64,000 bases of DNA. Source: Lotus japonicus. Lineage: Eukaryota > Streptophyta > Magnoliopsida > Fabales > Fabaceae. The notes below the pieces were generated by a model, which was not told the origin of the DNA, did no database searches, and was given only the letters and a program-made list of their open reading frames with translations. The stretch is from contig NC_080043.1 in NCBI RefSeq assembly GCF_012489685.1, positions 54,830,289 through 54,894,288 of the forward strand. The letters are read 5' to 3'. A program made the translations under genes and the position numbers. Numbering within the stretch: the first letter of the stretch is position 1; every line of letters begins with the position of its first letter. This document shows positions 56,251 through 64,000 of the stretch, in pieces.

Positions 56251-56908
56251 TGAGGGAGGATAAGGATGAATGGTTTAGATATTTAGGAAAGATATTTTGT
56301 AAGCCGGTATGAATTGATTTAGACACTGAAGAGTTTATCTCACAGAGTTAAGAGAAAAATATATAATTAATATATAATTGTACTAAAAATTATGAGGAAC
56401 TTTATGAAATAGTAAAATATGAATTATGATCACTTTGAGCAAATTAAAATAATCTATGAACCAATAAATGAGTAGAAATTAAGCTAAAGAATAATTGTTA
56501 GATAATTAGAAGAAATATGACGTTGTCATATTATACAATTAAGCTAAGTATCATTCCTTAAAAGGTCGATACTTGCTCTGGGTTCGTTTAAATGAGAAAA
56601 TGGCTTGAACGCAGTCTGCTTCAAAATATGTCGCAGAACTACTTTTTGCAATTAACGTCGGATGGAGAATCTTTCTTCTGAAGAAAGATTGGAAACATCA
56701 AAAGAAATCGGTACACACGTATGGAATCTTCGTTTGAAGCTCCGAATAGAAAAAGTCTTCATCGAAAGTTTATTTTAAGGTTCTTGAGCTATCAGAGATT
56801 CAGTTTCGGCAAACTTACGAGAATTGGAATCGGTCATTCGTACATTCCAGGGTTTCGTGTTGGAACACTTGTCATGGAAATGAATAAGAGAAATTCTTAT
56901 ATTCCTCT

Positions 56909-57279
56909 TGTTCCGTACTAGGGAGATCTGACGTCGGAAACTGACAGAAAGTAAACCCTAGCAGAGTACTAAAAATATCACAAAAGGAATATTCTCATTA
57001 AATGTTCGAAAGGTGCTTTTTACAAGGGGTTGACCTCTCCTTTTATAGAGGGAATGGTCATAACGTGGACTTTCTCTGTACTTGGGCCTGACAATCGGGG
57101 CCCAAGCCTCTATACATATAAGACAAAACTAAAGGAATTCTTCCAGCTGGCGCGTGGACCCATCCAAAAGAAGGGCGGGCTTCGACGTTGTTCCACAAAC
57201 CCCGCCATGGCTGCTTTCGTTCATCTAAATGCTCGATTTGGGCGGGAATAAGGGATACTTATGTCCCGCCCAGTCCACA
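56909..57279 (-). repeat. Tat-2 3' LTR
   Basis: 371 bp, TGTTCCGTACTAG...GCCCAGTCCACA on the plus strand. Minus-strand TATA box CTATAAAAGG at about 57039-57050. Both ends match the Tat-1 LTR. Boundaries deduced from that match and from loss of Tekay similarity at 56908. Confidence 0.75.
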
Positions 57280-57291
57280 TGCCCCCAAGAC
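57280..57291 (-). other. Tat-2 polypurine tract
   Basis: GTCTTGGGGGCA on the minus strand, directly before the LTR start TGTGGACTGGGC. Confidence 0.65.
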
Positions 57292-57746
57292 ATGAGGCTT
57301 AAGTAAGTTGAGTCGAAATGTCTTTATACGTTGCTTCGTCGCCTGCCTTTATCATTTACCTCGTTCTTCTGATAATTGTGTCGCCGTTCTTTCATTTGTG
57401 TAGGTGACATGAGACTTAGGTTCCTTGAGCCGAGACGTCTTTACAGTATATCGCCATTCTTTGTAGTCATGGGCCTGTCATCGCATTCTCGCCTTTTCAT
57501 GTTCCTTTATATGTCGCCATTTTTTATCTTTGTCGATACATCGCCGTTATCACACCTGTCAACCACGTCTTTTCAACTGACGCACGTATCCTTCTTTTCC
57601 GGGATTTTGTTATCATTTGCCATAAATGCAGTTGTGCGTCTCGAGGAATTACGTCTTTTCGTTTCATACCTTTTCAAATTTCAAATCCCACGATCCCATG
57701 ATCCTTCGCAATCTTTCCCACTCATTCTCTCTCTTCCTTTTTCTTC

Positions 57747-57754
57747 TATAAATA
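57747..57754 (+). promoter_or_regulatory. TATA box for the Tat-2 antisense ORF
   Basis: TATAAATA preceded by a pyrimidine-rich CTCTCTCTTCC stretch, about 270-290 bp upstream of the likely ATG (58020 or 58035), allowing for a 5' UTR with a possible intron (GTGAGT at 57932; CAG before 58035). Confidence 0.55.
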
Positions 57755-58019
57755 CCCTTTTCACCTTTCACTTTTCACTTTTCTGAAAACCTTTGCTCTG
57801 AAAACTTTTTCATCGCAGCTTTCACTCTCTTCTTTGTTTTCCGGTGAACCTTGCTCACTCCGGCCGTCGTCATTGCGCGGTGCTTCCCCATCGCCGACGT
57901 TCTCTTTACTCAATCCTCCGCTTCTTCCTCCGGTGAGTCCTTCCCCTTTCTCTTTTCTTGACACTGTGTGTCTTCTTCTTTCTTTGTGTTTGGACCTGTT
58001 CATCTTCTTTTTTATTTTT

Positions 58020-60152
58020 ATGAAATTACCCAGCATGTCGACACAAAATTTTAGCATTTCCTCCTTAGATCTCACTTCCCCTTCTACGGAGGGGGAAGTT
58101 TCTGCCCGTACCGCTATCGAAATACAATCCTTGCCCTCCACTCACGAGGATTCCGGTCCCGCCGGCTCCGTTGATTCTATTCTCTCCTCTAATGGAGATT
58201 TGTCTTCGCCCGAATGGCGTTCCAATGCGCATTTAGTTGAAGATAAGTGTCTTTGGCGCTCCATCTGGGGTAGCCTTGGAAGCATCAGTTCGCTTCGAAT
58301 ATCTTCTCAAGGGTTTACAAAGATAAATCCCGCCACCTCTAATAACGAAGATCACTTGTTAAATGTTCTTCCCTGTGGCGAGGATGATTGCGTTCTTTTA
58401 CGCAAGGAACCTACTGATGAATCGCCCGATTTCTTTTTTGTTTATGGTTATTTTTTCTTGGATTTGAATATCAAACTCCCTTTCTCGCCCTTTATATGTC
58501 ACGTTCTTACCTTTTTGAACGTGGCGCCTTGTCAACTTCAACCCAACGCCTGGGGCTTTATACGCTGCTTTGAAATTCTCTGTGAACATTTGAGTTGCAC
58601 TCCCACCTATCCCTTGTTTTTTATTTTCTATAAGACAGTCACCACAAAACCTACATCAATCAAGTGGGTTCCTCTTTTGGCTCGCAAGAACATGAGCCGA
58701 TTCACCGCCCTTAAAAGTCATTACAAAGTGTGGCAGAAAAAATATTTCAAAGTCATGGAGTCGCCTGAAATGAATAACTTGTTTCGAGATTCTAATAACA
58801 ACCCTCTCTTCCCCTTTTACTGGACAAAAAACCCTCGCCGAAAAATATCCGTTTCATACGATGCCTTGGATGAATCCGAGCAGGCCATCGCCGATTACCT
58901 CCGCACATTACCAGTAATCTCTGGTCATGACTTGATTGAAGCGTCAAAATCCGGCACTTTAAATCAATTTTTTAGTAAGTTTATAATTTTTGCACAACTT
59001 GTTTTTCTTTTTGTTCATGTACCTCGCCTAATTGATGTTTTCCATGCAGCCACGATGGGAAAAAGCAAGGTTGATGCCAACCCCATCAAGATGAAGGAAT
59101 ACCTCGCCCAGTCTGCTGCGGCGGCGAAGAAAAGGGCCGCCGAGACTGAGCAAAAGAAAAAGAATGAAGGTACTTCGGGCTCTGATAACGTCAGGGACCC
59201 AAAGCGCCAAAAAACTTCGAGCGCTGCTGGTGGTAAACCTCTTCACCAATCAACTCTGGATCCAAAAGGTCGTCCGACTGAGAAAAAGAAGGGGCATGAC
59301 AATGTCCCGCCACCTCAACCGGATTCAGGCGCACTGATCAGCCGCCCATCAACTCCATTCATCCAAGCTGGCCCTAGCTCAGCTATTAGTGGCGAGGCTC
59401 TTCCCCCTTTGCTGAGCCTATCTGATCCTTGCTTCAACGGATTGGATTTTATGAATCACACCTTTGACAACCGGATTCACAAGGATGTTTCCGGTCAAGG
59501 CCCCCCCAACATTGCTTCCGTGGCGATTCATCATGCGCTCTCTGCCGCCAGTACTGTGGCGGGAATGGCTCAGTGCGTGAAGGAGTTGATAGCAACCAAG
59601 AACCGTTATGAAAAGAAGGCGGCTGATTATAAGACTGCCTATGAGCGAGCAAAAGCCGATGCTGAGACCGCCAACAAAAACCTGAAGGCTGCTGAGGAGA
59701 GGTGTGCTAAGTTAACTGATGACTTGGCGGCTTCTGACTTGCTGCTTCAAAAGACCAAATCTCTGAAAGAAACTATCAACGACAAACACACTGCTGTTCA
59801 GGCCAAGTGCCAAAAACTGGAAAAGAAGTACGAACGCCTAAATGCTTCCATCTTGGGGCGTGCTTCTCTCCAGTTTGCTCAAGGCTTTCTGGCGGCCAAA
59901 GAGCAGATTAGTGTGGTTGAGCCGGGCTTTGATCTTTCCCGTATTGGGTGGATGAAGGAGATCAAGGATGGTCAAGTAGTTGGTGATGATGACATTAGCC
60001 TCGACCTCCTTCCCCAATTTGATGATGAAAGTGAGCCTGAAGAAGATGGCGAGGATGGGAATGAGCAGCACAAGAATGAGGATCACGAGAAGGAAGACCC
60101 TCAAGCTGGGACAAGCCAAGGAAACAACGCCAACAATGAGAACCTGGCTTGA
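58020..60152 (+). CDS. Tat-2 antisense ORF (putative gypsy-type transposon protein)
   Basis: Open frame from ATG 58020 (MKLPSMSTQNFSISSLDLTS; a second ATG is at 58035) to 60152, about 710 codons. The frame is open from 57834, but the upstream part is probably leader. Order: Ser/Thr-rich N-terminus; conserved core FFFVYGYFFLDLNIKLPFSP and AWGFIRCFEILC (about residues 140-190), shared with Tat-1 and, in my memory, with the Pfam Transposase_28 'putative gypsy type transposon' family; basic NLS-like DPKRQKTS; a coiled coil (about residues 530-620, YEKKAADYKTAYERAKADAE); a conserved QFAQGFLAAKEQISVVEPGF segment; an acidic tail. Codons at 58975-59049 look like a 75-bp in-frame intron (GTAAGT...TGCAG). 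Role unknown. Confidence 0.8.
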   Translation: MKLPSMSTQNFSISSLDLTSPSTEGEVSARTAIEIQSLPSTHEDSGPAGSVDSILSSNGDLSSPEWRSNAHLVEDKCLWRSIWGSLGSISSLRISSQGFTKINPATSNNEDHLLNVLPCGEDDCVLLRKEPTDESPDFFFVYGYFFLDLNIKLPFSPFICHVLTFLNVAPCQLQPNAWGFIRCFEILCEHLSCTPTYPLFFIFYKTVTTKPTSIKWVPLLARKNMSRFTALKSHYKVWQKKYFKVMESPEMNNLFRDSNNNPLFPFYWTKNPRRKISVSYDALDESEQAIADYLRTLPVISGHDLIEASKSGTLNQFFSKFIIFAQLVFLFVHVPRLIDVFHAATMGKSKVDANPIKMKEYLAQSAAAAKKRAAETEQKKKNEGTSGSDNVRDPKRQKTSSAAGGKPLHQSTLDPKGRPTEKKKGHDNVPPPQPDSGALISRPSTPFIQAGPSSAISGEALPPLLSLSDPCFNGLDFMNHTFDNRIHKDVSGQGPPNIASVAIHHALSAASTVAGMAQCVKELIATKNRYEKKAADYKTAYERAKADAETANKNLKAAEERCAKLTDDLAASDLLLQKTKSLKETINDKHTAVQAKCQKLEKKYERLNASILGRASLQFAQGFLAAKEQISVVEPGFDLSRIGWMKEIKDGQVVGDDDISLDLLPQFDDESEPEEDGEDGNEQHKNEDHEKEDPQAGTSQGNNANNENLA
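58975..59049 (+). other. Possible in-frame intron in the Tat-2 antisense ORF
   Basis: Begins GTAAGTTTATAA and ends CTAATTGATGTTTTCCATGCAG, with a branch-like CTAAT and a T-rich tract. The length is 75 bp (25 codons), so both spliced and unspliced forms stay in frame. The encoded residues (hydrophobic FIIFAQLVFLFVHV) are unlike their surroundings. Confidence 0.55.
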
Positions 60153-60653
60153 ATTTCTTCTTTTATTTCATGAAGTTAAAATTTTGCTTTGGGCATTGCC
60201 CTGTCTTTTATCATCATTCCAAATCATGTATGGGCGTCGCCCCCTTTGCCTTACTTTCAATGGATATCATTTTAAGTTCATTCGTTGTTTCCTTTAGTTG
60301 TTACCAACTTTTGTTGTTACTTTGGTTTGCATACCTTAGCCGATTTTTCGACGAGGCTTGGTTTCTAGTGGCCACTAGAATTGCCAAGGCTTTTAACATT
60401 TGATGGCGACATTTTCTTATTCCGAAAGGTTTACTCGCAGTATTGCATACTTTGATACGATTTGCATTGCATGAACTCGTAATATAAATTATAATGAATT
60501 AAAAAATACAGGCGATTCTGTTGAAATAACCTTTTCATTAATTTTCTTTCACATGAGAACAATTGTCCCATTCTTTTTACATGCCGCCTCATTAAAAACC
60601 TCTCCAAAGAAAGGAAAAAAGAGTGCGGCTTCATTCACCTTTGGTTGTTTCTA
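60153..60653. other. Tat-2 spacer between the convergent pol and antisense ORFs
   Basis: Both ORFs end facing this 500-bp spacer, so it probably carries two opposed poly(A) signals. Contains the CCTCATTAAAAACCTC block shared with Tat-1. No gene. Confidence 0.55.
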
Positions 60654-63600
60654 TTAACTAAAATACTGCTTTAGATGAGAGGCGTTCCATGTTCGTGGAA
60701 CCTTTTGACCATTTAGTTGTTCCAACTTATAAGCTCCTCCTCCAACATCGCCTATAATTCTGTAAGGCCCGCCCCAGTTGGGTGAATGTTTGTTGTGTTT
60801 ATCGGGTATTGTATTTTTTCGGAGCACTAAGTCTCCTACCCTCATTTTTCTAGGCACTACTTTCGTTGAGAATTTTCTTCCAACCTTCACTTTTCCCGCC
60901 TCATTCCTTATGTGAGCCTCACGTTGTTCCTCGGGCAGCATGATTAGATTTGCTATTAAATTTTCCCCGTTGTCATTCTCATTAAACCGAACCACTCGCC
61001 AATTTTGGTTTTCAATTTCAACAGGGAGCATGGCGTTAGTCCCATAAGTTAAACGATACGGGGTTTCCTTTGTGCTTGACTGTTCAGTGGTGTTGTATGC
61101 CCAAAGAACGCCTGGTAGTTCCTCCGCCCAAAGCCCTTTTGCCTCATCCAGTTTCTTCTTTAAACCTTTCAGGATAACCTTGTTAGCCGATTCAGCCTGC
61201 CCATTGGTTTGTGGATGTTCTACAGAGGCAAATCGCATCTCGATTCCCATTTCTGTACAAAATTCCCGGGTAACATTACTTGTGAATTGTGTTCCATTAT
61301 CCATTACTAACGCCCTGGGGACCCCAAATCTACAAACAATCCTTCGCCACAAGAAACTCCTGACCTTGGCGGCCGTGATAGTTGCCACCGCCTCGGCTTC
61401 TATCCATTTAGTGAAGTAATCAACCGCCACGATGATATACTTCATTTGTGCCTTCGCTACTGGGAATGGTCCCAAAATGTCAACCCCCCACATAGCAAAT
61501 GGCCAAGGCGCCATCATGGTTGTTAACTCTTCTGGCGGAGCCTTGTGCAAGTCGGAGAAGACTTGGCATTTTTCACATTTCTTAACATAGTCAAGACAGT
61601 CCTTCTTCATTGTCAGCCAATAAAATCCAGCTCTCACAATTTTCACCGCCAAGGATTTCCCGCCTATATGGCTTGAACAAACACCTTCATGGACTTCCGC
61701 CATTATTCCATGGGCCTTCTTTGTGTCAACGCATTTGAGCATAGGGGACATAATTCCCCGCCGATACAACTCACCATCCACCACTGTGTAAAAACTGGCT
61801 TCCCTTCGTTTCGCTCTTGTGTTCACATCGTCATCCTTTGGAGGGTTTTCTAAGAAGATCTTGATTGACTCCATCCAAGAAGTCTCGCCTTCAATTACTG
61901 ACTTGACTGCTTTCAACTTTATTTCTACCAAATCAATGCTCGGGCGAGGCAGGGTTTCCTGAATGACTGTTTGGTAATTGCCCAATCTCCCTGTGCTCGC
62001 CAATTTTGCTAACACATCTGCCCTCTCATTTTGGCCCCTCGGGACATGTTCTATCTTAATTTCTTTGACCTCCATCATCAATCTGTGTACCACTTCCAAG
62101 TATTTGGAAAGTTGCGGATCCTTTACTTGGTACTCGCCTTTCACCTGTTTAACCACTAACTGCGAATCTCCCTTGATAAATAACTTTTGGACCCCCAGCT
62201 CAATGGCTAGCCTTAAGCCGGCGATCAAAGCCTCATACTCAGATTGATTGTTGCTCGCCTTGAACTCGAACTTTAGAGACTGTTCAATGATCATTTTGTC
62301 TGGACTTTCAATTGTTATCCCAGCCCCACTTCCAGTCTTATTAGAGGATCCATCCACAGATAGGACCCATTCTCCTCGAGTCTTCTCGCCTTCCGTGGGT
62401 GTTAATTCCGCCACGAAGTCGATCAAACTTTGAACTGTAACTTGGCCCCTTGGCTCATATTGTATATCATATTCTGACAATTCCACTGACCAGCTAACCA
62501 ATCGCCCCGATAAATCAGGCTTCTGAAGTACTTGTCTTAAGGGGACATCAGTTTTAACTTTGACTTGGAAACTTTGGAAATAAGGCCTAAGGCGCCTCGC
62601 AGTTTTCATAATCGCCAATGCAGCCTTTTCAATTTTTTGGTACCGCAACTCTGCCCCCTGTAAAGTATGGCTCACGAAATATATAACTTTCTGCTTTTTC
62701 CCCTCTTCTTGGAGCAACACTGTACTCACCGCCTTGTCAGTAACTGCTAGATAGAGCACTAATGGGAAGCCTGGTGTTGGTTTGGAAAGTACTGGCAATG
62801 TGGCCAATGATTCCTTTAATTTGGTAAAAGCTTGTTCGCATTCCTCTGTCCACTGAAACTTTGAATTATTTTTTAAGCATGTGAAGAATGGGGCCGCTTT
62901 GTCACCCGCCATTGGCAAGAAACGTGACAAGGCGGCCATTCGTCCTGTCAAACGCTGAACTTCTTTGACACTTGTTGGGCTTTTCATCTCTAAGATCGCC
63001 CTTCCCTTATCAGGATTCACTTCTATTCCTCTCGATGTCAACATGAATCCCAAGAACTTTCCTCCCTGGATCCCAAAAGAACACTTCTCAGGATTCAACT
63101 TCATTTGATATGTTCTTAATTGAGTAAACGCTTCCTTAAGATCGCCGCCATGATCACTAGCCCTGGCGGACTTTACGATCATGTCGTCCACATACACCTC
63201 CATATTCCTGCCCACTTGTTTTGAAAAGATTTTATCCATGAGCCGTTGGTACGTAGCTCCTGCATTCTTCAATCCAAAAGGCATTGTCTTGTAACAATAA
63301 TTCGCCTGATTGGTCATGAATGCTGTACTTTCCTCATCCGATGGATGCATCATGATTTGATTGTAGCCCGAGTAAGCATCCATGAGACTTAAAAGTTCAT
63401 TCCCCGACGCTCCATCCACAAGCTTATCAACATTGGGAAGTGGATATGAATCTTTAGGACACACTTTGTTCAAGCTTGTGTAGTCCGTGCACATTCGCCA
63501 CTTCCCATTGGATTTTTTTACCATCACAACATTGGCGAGCCATGTCGGGTACTGCACCTCACGGATGAAGCGGGCCTTGATTAATTTCTCGGTCTCTAAT

Positions 63601-64000
63601 TGTACTGCCTTATTCTTTTCATCACTCATTCTCCGCCTTGGCTGGATGACTGGGGTCGCCCCTGGTCGAATAGCCAATTTGTGAGTGATCACATTGGGGT
63701 CAATCCCTGGTACATCATTGATGGTCCATGCAAAGAGATCCAAATTATCACCTAGCAGCGTGATCAACCTTTCCTCTTGTTCCTTTGTCAAACTGCTGCC
63801 AATCTTTAAAATATTATCCTTAATTTGCACTTGCTTGGTTTCTTCCAGAGGTTGTGGGCGGAAATCATCAGCATCGTCTCTTGGATCCAAACTGAATCCC
63901 TCTTGCGGAAAGATTTCTGTGATTCTGTGACTTTCTTTGGCGGCCTTACGCCCATAAAGCGCCACACTTCTTAGATAACATTCTCTTGCTGCATTTTGGT
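60654..64000 (-). CDS. Tat-2 pol polyprotein: RT, RNase H, second RNase H, integrase (partial)
   Basis: More than 1100 open codons, continuing without a stop past the window edge (AARECYLRS lies between 64000 and 63965). Residue numbers count from 63965. RT: CTDYTSLNKVCPKDSYPLPN (about 159), LMDAYSGYNQI, catalytic YVDD (258-261). First RNase H about 395-470 (YLAVTDKAVSTVLLQEE). Second, archaeal-type RNase H from about 530 (WVLSVDGSSNKTGSGAG, NNQSEYEALIAGL, IKGDSQLVVKQV). Integrase from about 760: zinc finger H-x-CxxC (HIGGKSL...CEKCQ), WGVDILGPF, MDNGTQFTS and HPQTNGQAESANK (D,D,E core). The C-terminal region has WGGPYRI, common in gypsy integrases. Dual RNase H marks the Tat lineage. Possibly still functional. 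Confidence 0.95.
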   Translation of the reverse strand, partial: QNAARECYLRSVALYGRKAAKESHRITEIFPQEGFSLDPRDDADDFRPQPLEETKQVQIKDNILKIGSSLTKEQEERLITLLGDNLDLFAWTINDVPGIDPNVITHKLAIRPGATPVIQPRRRMSDEKNKAVQLETEKLIKARFIREVQYPTWLANVVMVKKSNGKWRMCTDYTSLNKVCPKDSYPLPNVDKLVDGASGNELLSLMDAYSGYNQIMMHPSDEESTAFMTNQANYCYKTMPFGLKNAGATYQRLMDKIFSKQVGRNMEVYVDDMIVKSARASDHGGDLKEAFTQLRTYQMKLNPEKCSFGIQGGKFLGFMLTSRGIEVNPDKGRAILEMKSPTSVKEVQRLTGRMAALSRFLPMAGDKAAPFFTCLKNNSKFQWTEECEQAFTKLKESLATLPVLSKPTPGFPLVLYLAVTDKAVSTVLLQEEGKKQKVIYFVSHTLQGAELRYQKIEKAALAIMKTARRLRPYFQSFQVKVKTDVPLRQVLQKPDLSGRLVSWSVELSEYDIQYEPRGQVTVQSLIDFVAELTPTEGEKTRGEWVLSVDGSSNKTGSGAGITIESPDKMIIEQSLKFEFKASNNQSEYEALIAGLRLAIELGVQKLFIKGDSQLVVKQVKGEYQVKDPQLSKYLEVVHRLMMEVKEIKIEHVPRGQNERADVLAKLASTGRLGNYQTVIQETLPRPSIDLVEIKLKAVKSVIEGETSWMESIKIFLENPPKDDDVNTRAKRREASFYTVVDGELYRRGIMSPMLKCVDTKKAHGIMAEVHEGVCSSHIGGKSLAVKIVRAGFYWLTMKKDCLDYVKKCEKCQVFSDLHKAPPEELTTMMAPWPFAMWGVDILGPFPVAKAQMKYIIVAVDYFTKWIEAEAVATITAAKVRSFLWRRIVCRFGVPRALVMDNGTQFTSNVTREFCTEMGIEMRFASVEHPQTNGQAESANKVILKGLKKKLDEAKGLWAEELPGVLWAYNTTEQSSTKETPYRLTYGTNAMLPVEIENQNWRVVRFNENDNGENLIANLIMLPEEQREAHIRNEAGKVKVGRKFSTKVVPRKMRVGDLVLRKNTIPDKHNKHSPNWGGPYRIIGDVGGGAYKLEQLNGQKVPRTWNASHLKQYFS

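Larger units (their letters stand above)
52484..56908 (-). mobile_element. Tekay/Del-like LTR 3, cut by Tat-2
   Basis: The plus-strand left end TGTAACACCCCGATTTCGGT is identical to LTR 2, and ATCAG (52479-52483) is the presumed target duplication. It inserts in Sirevirus pol. The right part (about 56280-56905) aligns with LTR 2 at 46905 onward and LTR 1 near 36960-37200, stopping at 56908 where the Tat-2 LTR starts. The remainder lies beyond the window. It has a 60-bp minisatellite (53380-53800) and a GC-rich 1-kb block (about 55170-56250). Confidence 0.8.
56909..64000 (-). mobile_element. Tat-2: Tat-lineage Ty3/gypsy retrotransposon, 3' part
   Basis: A minus-strand element inserted in Tekay-like LTR 3. 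From left: 3' LTR (56909-57279), polypurine tract, antisense ORF with its own TATA box (57747-60152), spacer, then the pol polyprotein (60654 past 64000). Two RNase H domains plus an antisense ORF between pol and 3' LTR are characteristic of the Tat/Retand group. Gag, primer-binding site and 5' LTR are beyond the window. All visible coding regions are open, suggesting a recent insertion. Confidence 0.9.

Overview
This window looks like eukaryotic, higher-plant intergenic DNA, with a legume-type eudicot as a tentative guess. The evidence is lineage-specific plant retrotransposons (Sirevirus copia, Athila-type and Tat-type gypsy, Cassandra), Helitrons with hairpin plus CTAG ends, plant MITEs and a tRNA-derived SINE. 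I found no intact host gene, rRNA gene, tRNA gene, CRISPR array or prokaryotic feature. Almost every base from about 600 to 64000 can be assigned to a mobile element, mostly inserted one inside another.

Left half (about 609-36675): this is a set of nested Helitrons. Helitron A (minus strand, 609-11346) holds a plus-strand Helitron (H1, 1563-8864, clean A|TC...CTAG|T borders) that carries exon-like pieces including a serine carboxypeptidase exon. A itself carries a replication-protein-A-like exon and a Stowaway MITE. A second minus-strand Helitron (B, 3' end at 11348) carries a decayed helicase gene. That gene is cut by two LTR insertions: Tat-1 (12180 to about 24754, itself split by an Athila-type element at 17619-24083) and a solo Sirevirus LTR (25283-26483, target duplication ATAAT). 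A third Helitron (C, about 26697-36062) carries a beta-galactosidase (GH35) exon with intact splice sites, a SINE, a Tourist-like MITE and a MULE with about 200-bp inverted repeats and a perfect 10-bp target duplication.

Right half (36699-64000): this is a stack of LTR retrotransposons. A long LTR of a Tekay/Del-like gypsy family (36699-39775) is interrupted by a Cassandra TRIM whose LTRs contain 5S-rRNA-like sequence (39776-40458). Cassandra abuts the 3' LTR of a minus-strand Sirevirus (40459-41671). The Sirevirus contains polypurine-tract repeats, an antisense coiled-coil ORF with its own TATA box, a broken env-like ORF and an RT/RNase H ORF. Two further Tekay-like LTRs sit inside it: a complete solo LTR at 43528-47831 (target duplication ATAGG) and another from 52484. 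The second is cut at 56909 by a minus-strand Tat retrotransposon (Tat-2), which runs off the window. Tat-2 has a long polyprotein with RT, two RNase H domains and integrase, and an antisense ORF with its own TATA box between pol and the 3' LTR.

The elements work together only as a record of insertions. The outermost and oldest layers (Helitron A, Tekay LTR1) are the most decayed. Tat-2, with a 1.1-kb uninterrupted polyprotein frame, looks the youngest. The Athila element's two LTRs differ by only about 2 percent by eye. The best candidates for under-described biology are the two antisense ORFs inside LTR retrotransposons, the gag-protease-gag chimera in the Athila element, and the different minisatellite arrays that occupy similar positions in the three related Tekay-like LTRs.
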